A stretch of DNA of 64,000 nucleotides. Source: Peromyscus leucopus. Lineage: Eukaryota; Chordata; Mammalia; Rodentia; Cricetidae. Shown in pieces: positions 1-10,532 of this stretch. The notes beneath the pieces were generated by a model. That model saw only the letters and a program-made list of their open reading frames with translations, made no database searches and was not told the DNA's origin. Each line of letters starts with the position of its first letter. Within the stretch, counting starts at the first letter, position 1. The stretch covers positions 81,103,235 to 81,167,234 of the forward strand of contig NC_051066.1 in NCBI RefSeq assembly GCF_004664715.2. Direction: 5' to 3'. Position numbers and translations under genes: made by a program.

Positions 1-28
1 TTTTGTTTTTTGTTTTTTTGTTTTTTTT

Positions 29-105
29 ACCACTGAGTAGTACTCCATAGTGTATATTTGCCACATTTTCTTTATCCATTCTTCAGTTGAGGGACATCTA
101 GGTTG
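29..105 (-). mobile_element. Inverted 5' segment of a twin-primed L1 (ORF2 C-terminal end)
   Basis: Read on the minus strand this matches the last part of L1 ORF2 that also occurs at 43.69 kb and 58.5 kb (for example CAACTGAAGAATGGATAAA). At about 105 it abuts L1 3'UTR running in the opposite direction. That head-to-head arrangement is what 5' inversion during target-primed reverse transcription produces. The left end is obscured by a T-rich run (1-28) and the window edge, so the left TSD is not visible. Confidence 0.75.
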
Positions 106-790
106 CTAGCAAATAACCTAGCTGTCATCATAGAGCCTTTGTCCAGTGACAGATGGAGACAGATACAGAGATCCACGACCAGGCACCAGGCTGAGTTCCA
201 GGAATCCAATTGATGAGAGAGACGTCGAGATCATGATGGGAGGACGTGCAGAGATGACTGGCCACACTAGTGGAAATCCATGAACTGTGGACTGGTGGCT
301 GTGGAGCCCCCATGGGACTGGACTAGGCCCTCTGGACATGGAAGACAGTTGTTTGGCTCGAACTGTTTGGGGGGCGCCCAGGCAGGGGGATCAGGATCTG
401 TCCCTGGTCTATGGGCAGGCTTCTGGGAATCTGGTGCCTGTGGTGTGACACTTTGCACAGCCTTGGTGCAGTGGGAAGGGACTTGAACCTGTCTAGGCTC
501 AGTGTGCTGAGCTCTGCCGACTCCCCATGGGAGACCTCTATTTGGGGGATGTGGGGTGGCTTGGGAAAGAGGGCTGGGGGGTGGGAGGAGGGAGGAGGGA
601 GGAGGGGGTGTCTGTGGATAGCATGAGGAGTGAGTAGAAAATTTCTTTTTATTTTATTTTATTTTTTTTTATTTTACAAAACTATTCAGTTCTACATAAT
701 AGCCACAGATTCCCTTGTTCTCTCCCTTCCTGCCCCCTCCCCTTCCCCCATTTCTTAATAAAGAAAAATAAAATAAAATAAAATAAAAAT
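106..790 (+). mobile_element. L1 3'UTR and A-rich tail, plus strand, interrupted at 648-749
   Basis: A G-rich 3'UTR of an L1 subfamily ends in GAGTAGAAAATTTCTT, then AATAAAG and an A-rich tail (757-790). The same 3'UTR in opposite orientation lies at 43040-43670 and, more diverged, at 9000-9518, which supports the assignment. It holds no ORF of its own; short open frames here are incidental. The tail is split by a smaller L1 insertion. Confidence 0.85.
648..749 (-). mobile_element. Very short 5'-truncated L1 3' end nested in another L1 tail
   Basis: About 100 bp matches the extreme 3' end of the younger L1 3'UTR family seen at 47.6, 52.0 and 56.8 kb (CTATTCAGTTCTACATAATA), in minus orientation with its T-run on the left. 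A short repeat of ATTTCTT flanks it (641-647 and 750-756), consistent with a TSD. It splits the poly(A) end of the plus-strand L1. Confidence 0.8.
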
Positions 791-2485
791 AAAAAAGAAT
801 TAGTTTTTTCAAAAAAGAATTTTGAAAAAAATTCTTCTGGAATTACCCTTTAACTATAGCATAATTTTATAAAATTGTTAACAATGTTATAAACAGCATT
901 TATTAGAATGTTTATAAAATATAAGATTAAGAATAAAATGAGTTAAATTAGGAATAACATATATTAAACTGAATTCATTTGATAACCCAAAATATTTTTA
1001 AGACTACTTAAGTCTACCAAGTACCCAGGATATAGTGATGAACAAAGGTAGCCACATGCTGTCCTCATGCTTTTAGTCTGGAGATAGACAAAGACATTTG
1101 TAAAAATAACGCTTAAATGTAGACAGATGGTGCAGGGAAAGCTTCTGAGATGAGAAACAACGGACTGGTGGTGGGAAGCACTCCATCAGTGAACACAGCA
1201 TAGGAAAAGGCTCCAGGGCACAGTGAGCAAGATGCATTTTGGGAGTAGGAAGGTTAGTGTCATGCCAGTCAGGCTGCATCACTGTGACATAAAACAGAGT
1301 AAGTGTTGTTTTAGTTCATAGTCTGTTGTTATTTCTGGCCCCACAGTCAGGCAGAACAGCATGCTGCTGGGAGCATGTGGCGGGAGAAATACTGAGTAGG
1401 TATTAGATAGCTTAAAGCTTAGCAGATAGTTGAAGATGAATGTATTGACATGGGAGTTGTCAGGAATGTATTTTTCTAATATAAATGGAAAACTGAAGGA
1501 AGCAAATACAGAAAGGGAATAGATACAGCCCCAAGCACATGTCCCCAGTAATGTGTTTCTTCCAACCAAGCTCCACCTCGAATTAACCATTTTGGGAGTC
1601 CATCAAGGGATGAATAAATTAGAGCAAAGCCTCAGAAACACATCAGTTAGCAAACAAGTCCCCATGCATGGTACTTTGTGTTTAGACTACAGCAGCATGG
1701 GATGAGGGAGTGTGACTTAGAAAGAAGCTTGCAGACTTTTTCTTCCTTGTCATCTGAAAGCCCTGAAAAGTCATTTAAAGGATTTGAGTTAGGAAAGTAA
1801 CAGAGGGTAACCAGGCTAATGATTTTAAATAGATGAGTTTAATGTTTGGTAGAGAATGAATTGAGTGCGTCAGAATAGAGGCAGGCAACTGTTAGCTAAC
1901 TATTGTAAGGGTCCTAGCAAAGCGCAAGGGTGTGTGAGTTAACACGGAACATCTATATGGACTTGTATGATCTTTAGAAGATGAGAAATGACAAGCCTTG
2001 TGATGGCATGGATGTGTGACATGAGGAACAACAAAATGTCCTGGATTGTGAGGACAGCTTTAACTCTGGGTAGACACTTTCCTTTCCCTAGAGCATGGGG
2101 TTCTAGAGCACTAGTCTTGAAGAAGGATGAATAGTTTTCAGTATGGGATATGGTGACCCTGGAGCCCATTTCACACAGGCAGCAATATTGAGTAGATATT
2201 ACATGGACAGTCTCAGGATGAGTATATCTGTTTGGGAGTTTCCAGTATACAAAAGGAAGATGAAATTTCATGGCTCTGTCTTAAGAATGCCTTAGGAGAA
2301 AAAGTAGAGCCAGAAAGAGCAAGGCCTAGGGCTTATCATGAAAGACTGTTGTGAAGACAAGATTCACAAGTCTATAGAAAGGAGCAGAAGAAATAGTGTT
2401 TAGGAAGAGAAAGCAATCAAATGATGCTCATAATTCAAATAAGTGAGAGTTAAGAAATATCTTTATCCTTATCCGTAATCTTTTT
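791..2485. other. Presumed intron, no recognisable gene
   Basis: I see no exon with splice sites and no clear young repeat. Short open frames on both strands lack any recognisable motif. Parts (about 1740-2400) have the purine-rich look of an old mammalian interspersed repeat, but I cannot assign a family. Confidence 0.5.
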
Positions 2486-2492
2486 TCTTTTC

Positions 2493-2510
2493 TTTCCTTC
2501 CTTCCTTCCT

Positions 2511-2554
<44 letters not shown>
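2493..2554. repeat. Pyrimidine microsatellite and poly(T)
   Basis: A TTCC-rich stretch grades into a run of more than 40 T that ends at 2554. It is the reverse-complemented A-tail of the adjacent B1. Confidence 0.9.
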
Positions 2555-2710
2555 CACATTCTCTTTAACATCTCAGGTTTCTCTGTGTAACAGTTCTGGC
2601 TGTTCTGGAATTCATTTTTTAGACCAGGCTGGCCTTGGACTCACAGAGATCCTCCTGCCTCTGCCTCCCGAGTGTTGGGATTTTAGGTGTGTACACCGCC
2701 ACCTGGCCCA
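2555..2710 (-). mobile_element. B1 SINE, minus strand
   Basis: Diagnostic minus-strand B1 text is present: GTTTCTCTGTGTAAC, GACCAGGCTGGCCTTG, CACAGAGATCCTCCTGCCTC and GTGTTGGGATTTTAGG. The poly(T) lies immediately upstream. Substitutions suggest a moderately old copy. Confidence 0.9.
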
Positions 2711-3887
2711 GGGAGGAGGGGCGTAAATCTTTGAGAAAGCTATACTTGGTAAAATGAAAGCTAGAAAGAATGGCTTGAGAGTGAGTGGGAGAAGAGGGGA
2801 TGTGAAGAGAGGCCATAGGCAGCTCCCTGCAACACCCCTGTGAAGGGGGAGGGATGGCTCCAGAGACACGTGGAGCACAGGAGCACAGTAAAGACAACAA
2901 TGAGCAACACCAGTGAGAAAAGAACAGCTGCAAATACTGGACAGGGAACTGGTGGATAATTCTTACTGCTTAAAATGCCAAGAACAAATGCTGTTGAAAG
3001 CGTGCTTACATTACACAAGAGGGACTCCTCTCACTATATATAATACAATTGAGAGAGAAAGACAGTGGCTAAGGAAGTAGGCTTGTAGCTTTGGCAAGAT
3101 GAAGAAGAGGCTCAGTCTTTTCTCTATGTAGTTCATACAACCTAGTGGAAGAGGATGGAGAAAAGGAAGCTTGGTGGAAATAACAGATGGGTGACAGGGG
3201 AAGCATACACTGTGCAAAGTGAGAGACATATGGACAAAGAAATGAAACTGCAGTGACTGAGCAGTGCTTATGGACCAAGGAGGATGCTGAGGACTGTAAT
3301 CATACCGGTATGTTCAGTTTTGTGACTTTCTTCCGTGGCACGAGGTTTCTCAGTATGTATATGACAAGGACAGCAAGATCCACTCGGATATAGACTTTTG
3401 TGACAAATGTGAACAAGGAAGAGTGACTGCAGTGAGGAAAGGTGGTGGGTTTGAATAAGATTCTAGAAAGAATGTGACAGATAAGAGAAGTAGTATCTTC
3501 TCACGGTAGAATAAATAAGTGGTGAGCATAGAAGGCATCAAGAATAATGTGAACATCCCTTGGAGCTTGAATGCACAGCTGTCTATCAAAGAGTAGCTAA
3601 GCAGTCTGCTGTGGGCTGCATGCCCTACCTCCCCCCTTTTCTTTTCCATCCTGCCTCCCTACTTCTCTCCCTTCATTCCTCCCTTTCTTCATCCTTTCTT
3701 TTTCATTCTTTTAAAATACTTCTGTGTACTTTTAAAAGTCAACAATTTAAATTCCTTTTCCATTTCATATTTTAGAAATCAACAAATTTTATTTTTCAGT
3801 GTAATTGTAATAACTGTATTGAAATCATTTAAATGTATATTTAGTTTAACCAGAGCTTAATACAATAAATTATTTTATCCTGTATAG
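2711..3887. other. Intron upstream of exon A, with a pyrimidine-rich tract at 3625-3715
   Basis: No repeat family is confidently recognised. The CT-rich tract at 3625-3715 is about 170 bp upstream of the exon A acceptor, too far to serve as its polypyrimidine tract. Open frames here carry no recognisable domain. Confidence 0.5.
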
Positions 3888-3980
3888 GTTTTAGATGCCT
3901 GCACATGAAAATGAACCTAGACTCACAGGCCAGATATATTTATGATATGAATGGTAGAAAAATTGAAGATATTTCAGAAG
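3888..3980 (+). CDS. Dcdc1: DCDC1 internal exon A: core of a doublecortin domain
   Basis: The exon lies between a 3' splice site (TATCCTGTATAG) and a strong donor (AAG|GTAAGT at 3981). The open frame (3890-3980) gives 30 codons plus one base. It contains CLHMKMN, then ARYIYDMNGRKIEDIS, which matches the doublecortin (DCX) pattern of a Tyr-Thr/Asp-x-(D/N)GRK beta turn followed by an acidic segment. DCX domains are ubiquitin-like folds that bind microtubules in classic members; DCDC1 is a large multi-DCX protein linked to microtubule function. It ends with one base (G) that completes a Val codon with exon B, so A and B join cleanly. A second acceptor AG at 3893-3894 is possible, so the exact 5' edge is uncertain. 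Assignment to DCDC1 over another DCX-family gene is from recall of exon B's sequence. Confidence 0.85.
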
Positions 3981-4242
3981 GTAAGTGACAAATATTTTGT
4001 AACTCCTGTGATATGATTTTGAAAGAAATTTATAGGATTTTTCCCTTTAAGCATTTTATAGAAAAGAAAAATCAATAATTTAATTGTAACATGAATAAAC
4101 ATGATATTCTTATACAAAGCGATACTGTGTGTAATATTCACTGTGTGAAAATACCTTTCAAGGGGCACCAGGATTGTAAGAATCATTTTTTTGCCACAAG
4201 TTTGAGTTATTTTTAAAGTTGAGCACTTAAAATTTAGTGAAT
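3981..4242. other. Start of intron A-B, AT-rich
   Basis: It begins with the GTAAGT donor. No repeat or conserved element is recognised before the solo LTR. GTGAAT at 4237-4242 is the left TSD of that LTR. Confidence 0.6.
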
Positions 4243-4588
4243 TGCTGTGGATACCATTCTATATAAATAAAACACTGATGGCCAGTGACCAGACAGGAAG
4301 TATAGGCAGGACAAGGAGAGAGGAGAATTGGGGAAACAGGAAGAAGTGGGAGAGACACTGCAGCCACCGCCAGGACAAGCAGCATGTAAAGACGCCGGTA
4401 AGCCACCAGCCACGTGGCAAGGTATAGATTTATAAAAATGGGTTAATTTAAGATAAAAGAACAGTTAGCAAGAAGCCTGCCACGGCCATACAGTTTATAA
4501 ATAATATAAGCGTCTGAGTGATTATTTTATACGTGGATTGTGGGACTGCGGGGCTTGGTGGAGCCTGGAGAAAAGCCCTCCAGCAACA
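4243..4588. mobile_element. Solo LTR, family X copy 1
   Basis: It begins TGCTGTGG and ends CCAGCAACA, giving the TG...CA termini of an LTR. It is flanked by a perfect 6-bp duplication GTGAAT (4237-4242 and 4589-4594). Six-base duplications are typical of ERV class II (ERVK-like) integration. It is the reverse complement of the LTRs at 6427-6721 and 43768-44153 (shared blocks include GCCACGTGGCAAGGTATAGA and AATTTAAG). No internal retroviral sequence flanks it, so it is a solo LTR. Transcriptional orientation was not resolved. Confidence 0.85.
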
Positions 4589-4651
4589 GTGAATCATAAG
4601 TTAATAAACAATCTTTGACATATCTGGGAGCCAACATCTAAGAGAAATTAT

Positions 4652-4760
4652 TGGGCCTCAGGGTATGGCTCAGTGGCAGAGTGCTTGGCTGTACAAGGCT
4701 GTGGGTTCAATTCCCAGAGAAGAGGGGAGAGGGGGAGAAGGGATGGAGGGGGAGCAAAAG
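4652..4760 (+). mobile_element. ID SINE with purine-rich tail
   Basis: It carries tRNA-Ala/BC1-like A and B box text: TATGGCTCAGTGGCAGAGTG and GGGTTCAATTCCCAG. A GA-rich tail follows (about 4720-4760). It is a SINE and not a tRNA gene, because the cloverleaf is not maintained. Confidence 0.8.
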
Positions 4761-4869
4761 GGTGAGGCCAATCTCTAGAGGTTATTCAGGTTATTTCAAC
4801 TTGGTTAAGAGGAAAGATTTACATTTAGAAATTTGGATTTATTTTCTTTCCACATGTGGCACAACAACA

Positions 4870-4955
4870 TTGCTTCTCTACAGCACTCAGGCAGGCTGAG
4901 GCAGGAGGTGCACAAGTTTAACCACTGGTCTGGACATGATCTCAAAAGAAAAGAT
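4870..4955 (+). mobile_element. Degraded B1-like fragment
   Basis: The text CAGGCTGAGGCAGGAGG and a terminal ATCTCAAAAGAAAAG resemble the right half of a plus-strand B1. It is short and divergent. Confidence 0.45.
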
Positions 4956-5945
4956 TTACTGACCCACATAGTGAAGTAGTAACAGACACTGCTGCTTCGT
5001 GGCTGCCAGAGGCGTTCAGATGCATGCCTCATGCTTCATGGGTCCCAGAAGTGTGTGTGCTATTAACACATTTTAATGCATGCCTCACTCTGTGTTTTTG
5101 CATACTTAGAAAAGCTTATGTCAGCTGAAATCAGCTTATGTGGCTACTAACACTGGACTTAAAATACTTGAAGAGACTAATCCAATTGGAGGAACTTCCA
5201 GCCGTTAGCACTCCTCGTCACTTAATATTAGGTTCTAAGAATTGTTTTTCTTTGTTATTGTGATGTTGTGCATTCACTGACTAGAGTCCCTAATTTTCTG
5301 TTGATTATCTTGCCAACCTTGACTTAGGAATGGTCAATTTTTATGTAAAAGATAACTTCTGGTTTAAATAAATAAATGCTAATGCTCTTGATTTCCTCTG
5401 GCTTTTTTGTTGTTGTTGACTTTGTATCACATCAGAATCTAATAAGGTCTAATGTTAAGTTCACAGCAGGTTTCTCTCAAAAGCACAGATTAGCAGTTGT
5501 ACTAGTGGTTAAAAGCAACAGGTAATTCTTTTCCTGCCTCCTACTTCTGTTATAGAATTATGTCTACTTTCAAACATCCCTCCCGTGTTATGAGAAATGA
5601 GCACATTTGTCCAACTTTTTTGTATCTTAACTACTCTAGCAAATTAATACATTTTGATGAATCAGAAAAGCCTCTCTTCCTGTCAAGAGCAAGGCCACCA
5701 GTCTCTTAGGACCTTTATGAGGGTGTCTTTTTTAACCAACTGTGCTTTCTTGAGGACCATTCTAGACCATGGTGGGTAGTGTCAAACTTACTCCAGTGAG
5801 TCAGAAGAGTGTATCAATTAAGCAAGTCCAAGGCTATTCTGTGGCCAACAGAATGCTCACTGCTTTTTCCATTTTCTATCCCGTATCCAATGACAATGTC
5901 CAAAATAACTATGCTGTGACTATTTATTGGGTGTCTATTTATGCA
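4956..5945. other. Intron sequence without recognisable features
   Basis: Moderately AT-rich unique-looking sequence. I see no splice-flanked open frame and no clear repeat. Confidence 0.5.
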
Positions 5946-5949
5946 CATG

Positions 5950-6168
5950 GTCATGTATGTGTGTAAGTGCATATATGTGTGTAGACAGGTGGTCAGCTTT
6001 GGGTGTCTTCCTCGGGTCCTCTCTGTGTTAGGTTTTGAAGCGGTGTCTGTCATTTCACCTGGAACTCAGTAACCTAGACTGTAGCCAGCAAGGCCCATGG
6101 CCCGCCTGCTCCACCTCTCCAGCAGTGGGATTACAGGCACATCGTGCAGTGCCCAGGATTTTACAAAC
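5950..6168 (-). mobile_element. B4 SINE, minus strand
   Basis: A TG-rich start is followed by GGTGTCTTCCTCGGGTCCTC, ACCTGGAACTCAGTAACCTA and GGGATTACAGGCAC. This is the order expected in a minus-strand B4 (an ID-B1 fusion SINE). It is diverged. Confidence 0.65.
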
Positions 6169-6426
6169 ATCAACTTTTTGTCGAAAGATTAGAATTTAAA
6201 AGTAAAAATTCCGAAAGAATCTAAACCATTCAAGTCAAGGCAGAAGTGGATTCCAGTCTTAATTTACCTTTGTGAATGAAATTCAGTAGAACGTCCAACT
6301 CCTGAAGTTAAGGCACAAAGAATGTGAAGTTCTTCATTTTCAGTTGCTGCAGTACCATCGAGATGTTTCCTGATGCTGGATTTCCACTGGAATTCCTCCA
6401 GGAGCCAGTTTCTGGGTTCCTGGAAT

Positions 6427-6721
6427 TGTAGCTAGAGTTTTCCTGCCTTGCCCACAGTCAGGACAAATCTCTATCACCTGCCAGTCCCACAGCCACTCAG
6501 ACCCAACCAAGTAAACACAGAGACTTATATTGCTTACAAACTGTATGGCCTTGGCAGGCTTCTTGTTAACTGTTCTTATATCTTAAATTAATCCATTTCT
6601 ATAAGTCTATATCTTACCACGTGGCTGGTGGCTTACCAGCATCTTCACATGCTGCTTGTCATGACGGTGGCTGGCAGTGACTCCCTTTCCCTTCCTGTTT
6701 CCTTAATTCCATCCCATAGCA
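6427..6721. mobile_element. Solo LTR, family X copy 2 (internally deleted)
   Basis: It starts TGTAGCTAGAG, ends CCCATAGCA and is flanked by TGGAAT (6421-6426 and 6722-6727), a perfect 6-bp TSD. It matches 43768-44153 in the same orientation but lacks about 90 bp near its right end, including the CCAATCAG-containing segment. No internal proviral sequence is present. Confidence 0.85.
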
Positions 6722-6727
6722 TGGAAT

Positions 6728-7261
6728 GGGTACCATCATTTAGGCTCTGAGAAGTCGATTTAGGTCTACACCAACCTTCTCAGGCCCTTTTTATGCCACC
6801 AAACAAAATAATTAGAACACCCATCACATTCAGAACACACCTAATACAAGAAAATGGACATTTCATCCAAGATTACATTTCTAGGACCCAACAATTGCCA
6901 CAATTCAGACCCGAGGAACATGGAACACTCTAAATGAAAGAGTGCAGAGGTGAAGAAATATTCTTTCTGTCTGTCTTGCCAAGTTGACAGTCAGTCTATG
7001 TAGCTGGTCAGAGTCTGTGGCTTGAGATGTACCTGGGGAAGCTCTTCTTGTTAAGTCATGGTTTATGGTTTGATAAGTGTACAGTGTCCCCAGGAGAAAA
7101 TGGACTGGTGTACACTGGCTCCTGTCTCAAACAACTGGACAGAGTATGGTGAAGTGTCTTCAGTATGAATTTAAAATCCAGCTTATATAAGTAAACTGTT
7201 TCTATATAGTTTATATACTTTATAAACTGATAGAAAGCATTTCTATTAAATAGTGGATGGT
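6728..7261. other. Intron sequence without recognisable features
   Basis: Unique-looking sequence. No splice-flanked open frame and no repeat family were assigned. Confidence 0.45.
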
Positions 7262-7415
7262 TAATTAGCTTCTTTGAGATCAGTTTCCTTATTTGTAAAA
7301 TGGATTACAGTAAATATTTTCATTGGTTGTTTTAGGATTATGTAAATTATACATAAAGTCCTTAAATCAGCATTGTATAAGACTAGTTTTTATCATTATC
7401 ACTATCAAAATCATT
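7262..7415 (+). mobile_element. MIR SINE fragment (ancient)
   Basis: TCAGTTTCCTTATTTGTAAAATGG, abbreviated here to its core TTATTTGTAAAATGG, then a TAGGATTATGTAAAT block and a terminal TTATCATTATCACTATC follow the order of the mammalian MIR right half. It is an ancient, pre-rodent insertion. Confidence 0.7.
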
Positions 7416-7747
7416 ATTCTCCAAGAGGGCACTGACAGTGCCCTTTGCTTGCAACGTCTGGAGGTTTGCCTGGGTGGGCACTCCAGTGTGGTTGAGGCTC
7501 TGTTCTCTTTTGTGAAATGTTCCTCACATCTTAATGCTCATTTTCATCTAGGTCACTAATTCTAGACCCATGCTGAACTCAGAGTGGTTCTTGTCTGGTG
7601 TCAAAGTGCCCAGTTTGTTTCAGAAACACCATTTTCACAAGTGTGTTCTAGCAACTGCCACATGGACCTCTGCCTAGGGAATTGTTAAAACTCAAGGAAC
7701 CCACTTAAGGGGCATGGGTTCCTCCTTGTAGATGTAACCAACCGTCT
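7416..7747. other. Intron sequence without recognisable features
   Basis: Unique-looking. A 78-codon open frame overlaps it and the MIR but carries no motif. Confidence 0.45.
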
Positions 7748-8150
7748 TATTAAATAAGAAACACAGAACCAATGTAAAAGAAAGCTGAGAGGTCAGAGCT
7801 CAGAGCTAAAATCTCACTCTTCCTCCTGCGGTGGTCCTAGCTCTCCGAAAGAGAGCTACTTCCTGTGTGTATGTCTTTTCATAGTCTTTTTGTTCTGCCT
7901 TCTCATTGGTTGTAAACCCAAAAAACGTGACTGCCTCATCACTGCCTGTAAGTACAGCCCTCTAGGTCTTAAAGGTGTATGTCTCCAGTGCTGGCTGTAT
8001 CCCTGAACACACAGAGATCTATGGGATTAAAGGTGTGTGCCACCACTGCCATGCTCTTTCTATGGCTCTAATAGCTCTGACCCCCGGGCAACTTTATTTA
8101 TTAACATACAATTAAAATCACATTTCAGTACAAATAGAATACCACCATAC
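7748..8150. mobile_element. Rodent LTR-like composite repeat with B1-like internal block
   Basis: The sequence runs from ATTAAATAAGAAACACAG to AATAGAATACCACCATA. It includes TCTCATTGGTTGTAAACCC, an internal B1-like segment (CACACAGAGATCTATGGGAT, GTGTGTGCCACCACTGCC) and AACTTTATTTATTAACATAC. I recognise this arrangement as a common muroid interspersed repeat of LTR type but cannot name the family. No TSD was found. Confidence 0.5.
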
Positions 8151-8958
8151 CTCCTTTTAGTCACCCTTAAGGAATCCACTTCATTGGCATGGGTGACTCC
8201 TTATAGTCACAATCACGTCAGGCATAATAATTTCAGGTCGAGTTTTAAACTGAAACCACTATTCATGTTTCCAGTCTCATGTTCTCTAAGGCCTTGATGA
8301 GGACCGACCTCAACGCCTTCTCCTCCGGAAGCATGGCGTCTCCTCAGCTGTTCAGTGTGTCCGGCTTGAGTTAGTATTTTGATCTGTTACCTTTCAATGC
8401 AGTGTTTCATATACCTGTTCTTTCCAGAAGAGTTTGGAGTTAGTCTTCTCTGCTTCGGTTACATCCCTTCTTCTCTTTCCCTTGGCTTCCTGCTCCATGC
8501 TTGCACTATTTTAACTTAGGTCTTGAGTTATTTTTTGTGTGGTGTCTCTCATAGTGAGAGACATGAAGAGAATATATTTCAAGCTTGCCAATGGTATCCT
8601 TTGTTCAAGTCAGTCTTACTCATTTTCACTTCCTTGAGGTCAATAATCCTGCCAACGGTGGCTTCTCTCACAGCCCGACATCTAATTTGGATGCGGAGTT
8701 CTTGGTCTATTACTCCCCTGCCTGTAGCATGACTTATCTGGTCTTTGTCTTCCCTTTGTCTTAGGACCCGAGTTTGTGCAATGCTTTTTCTTGTGTAACT
8801 TATACCAATCTTCATCTCTAATTGTTTTATGTCCTGTCCTCATTAAAGAGTCCCAGTCATTTGTACTCTAACTTGTCTGTAACATGAATGCCACCTCTTC
8901 ACAGTTTCTAGTACTCAGCTTTCTCTGGAGAAAGACCCAAGCTGCTTTCCAAGGACTT
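8151..8958. other. Intron sequence with a small CpG-bearing patch
   Basis: It is mostly unique-looking. About 8300-8365 holds several CpGs in an otherwise CpG-poor region. At 8579-8815 both strands are open for about 70-78 codons without recognisable motifs. Confidence 0.4.
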
Positions 8959-8976
8959 ATAGAGAGTCCTTTTCTT

Positions 8977-9519
8977 TCTTTCTTTTTTTTTAAATATTTT
9001 TTTTTATTAAGAGATTTTTCTATTCATTTTATACACCAACCACAGATTCCCCTGTCCTCCCTCCTCTTGCCCCCCAGCTTTCCCCCTCAACCCACTCTCC
9101 ATTCCCACCTCCTACAAGGCAAGGTCTCCCATGGGGAGTCAGCAAAGCCTGGTACATTCAGTTGAGGCAGATCCAAGCCCCTTCTTTCTGCACCAAGGCT
9201 GCATCAAGTGTCTCACCATAGGCACTAGGTTCCAAAATGCCAGCTCATGCACTAGTGACAGGTCCTGGTCGGTCCCACTGCCTAGGGGCCCCTATACAGT
9301 TCAAGCTAAACAACTGTCTTGCTTATCCAGAGGGCTTAATCCAGTACCATGAGGGCTCCTCAGCTATTGGTCTACAGTTCATGCATTTCCACTAGTTTGG
9401 CTAGTTGTCTCTGTACTTTTTCCTAGTCATGGTCTCTATGTCCCTTGCTCATAGAATCCCTCCTCTCTCTCATTGATTGCACTCTTGGAGCTCCACCTGG
9501 GATTCAACCATGGATCTCA
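8977..9519 (-). mobile_element. Twin-primed L1: 3'UTR part
   Basis: The left T-run (to about 9005) is followed by reverse-complemented L1 3'UTR (CAAGGTCTCCCATGGGGAGT, CCAGAGGGCTTAATCCAGTA). The whole insertion, including 9520-9800, is bracketed by an 18-bp exact duplication ATAGAGAGTCCTTTTCTT at 8959-8976 and 9801-9818. Confidence 0.9.
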
Positions 9520-9800
9520 GGAAATTCAGAGAATCATCAGGTCATACTTCAAAAACCTGTACTCCACAAAGTTGGAAAATCTAAAAAAAATGGACAATTT
9601 TCTGGATAGGTACCACATACCAAAGTTAAATAAAAACCAGATAAACTATTTAAATAGGCTAATAACCCCTAAGGAAATAGAAATAGTCATTAAAAGTCTC
9701 CCAACCAAAAAAAAGTTCAGGACCAGATGGTTTCAATGCAGAATTCTTCCAGAATTTCAAAGAAGAGCTAATTCCAATACTCTTCAAATTGTTCCACACA
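9520..9800 (+). mobile_element. Twin-primed L1: inverted ORF2 reverse-transcriptase segment
   Basis: The plus-strand translation includes NLYSTKLENLKKMDNFLDRY and [20 protein letters not shown]. These correspond to L1 ORF2 just upstream of and into the reverse-transcriptase domain. A frameshift follows the Lys run (KKKFR where the family has a Ser-Pro-Gly-Pro-Asp-Gly-type motif), so it is non-functional. It runs opposite to the neighbouring 3'UTR, and the intervening ORF2 sequence is missing. It ends at the right TSD. Confidence 0.9.
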
Positions 9801-10049
9801 ATAGAGAGTCCTTTTCTTAACTGAAGAAGATAGAATGTTCTTTTTAGAATAAGTCTCCCATTTATACATGAGCCACACTTTGGGTTTATGTGATGTAAAA
9901 TCATGATAAGTTTGTGATAAATAAATTCAGAGTCAAGTTGGATTGCTGTAGCTTATTTTAAATGCTTGTGAACCAGCTGCAGGAATGTAACACCAGATTT
10001 TCCACATTTCTGTTTTGGCCGATGATTCAATTTAACACGATTCATTTAA

Positions 10050-10157
10050 TTTTAGCACTTGCAAGGCAGAGGCAGGCAGATCATCCTGGTCCACATAGAC
10101 AGTTCCAGACCAGCCCTGTCTCAAAACAAATAGCAGCTACAACAACAAAAAATAAAG
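10050..10157 (+). mobile_element. B1 SINE fragment, plus strand
   Basis: GGCAGAGGCAGGCAGATC, CAGTTCCAGACCAGCCCTGT and CTCAAAACAAAT correspond to the right half of a plus-strand B1 with an A-rich tail (ACAACAACAAAAAATAAAG). Confidence 0.75.
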
Positions 10158-10162
10158 TAATT

Positions 10163-10532
10163 GCCTTAGGTAGGGTTTTGTTGCTGTGAAGAGACACCAT
10201 GACCACTGAAACTTTTATGAAGGAAAACATTTAGTTGGGGCTGGCTTAGAGTTTCAGAGGTTTAGTACGTTATCATTATAGTGGGAAACATGGTGGTGTA
10301 TAGGCAGACATGATGCTGGAGAAAGAGCTGAGAGTTCTGCATCTTGATCCACAGGCAACAGGAAGTGAACTGTCACACTGGCTGTGGCTTGAGCATATAC
10401 GAGACCTCAAAGGCCATCTCCACAGTGACATACTTCCTCCAACAAGGCCATACCTCCTATCAATGCTACTCCTATGGGCCAAGCATTCACACATGAGTCT
10501 ACGGGGACCATACCTATTCAAACCACCACAAT
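10163..10532 (+). mobile_element. Common rodent interspersed repeat (unassigned)
   Basis: It begins near GTAGGGTTTTGTTGCTGTG and includes AGAGACACCATGACCACTGA, GGGCTGGCTTAGAGTTTCAG, CTTCCTCCAACAAGGCCATA and terminal CAAACCACCACA. I recognise this as a frequent murid/cricetid genomic repeat, but I am not certain of its class. Open frames of 74-81 codons inside it are incidental. Confidence 0.55.

Noticed and set aside
4652..4725. tRNA-like A and B boxes
   Set aside because: They belong to an ID SINE; the anticodon and acceptor stems do not form a tRNA. The same holds for 45672-45745.
8579..8815. 78-codon minus-strand frame with basic residues
   Set aside because: It looked faintly like a ribosomal-type basic protein, but no family motif could be identified and the opposite strand is also open.
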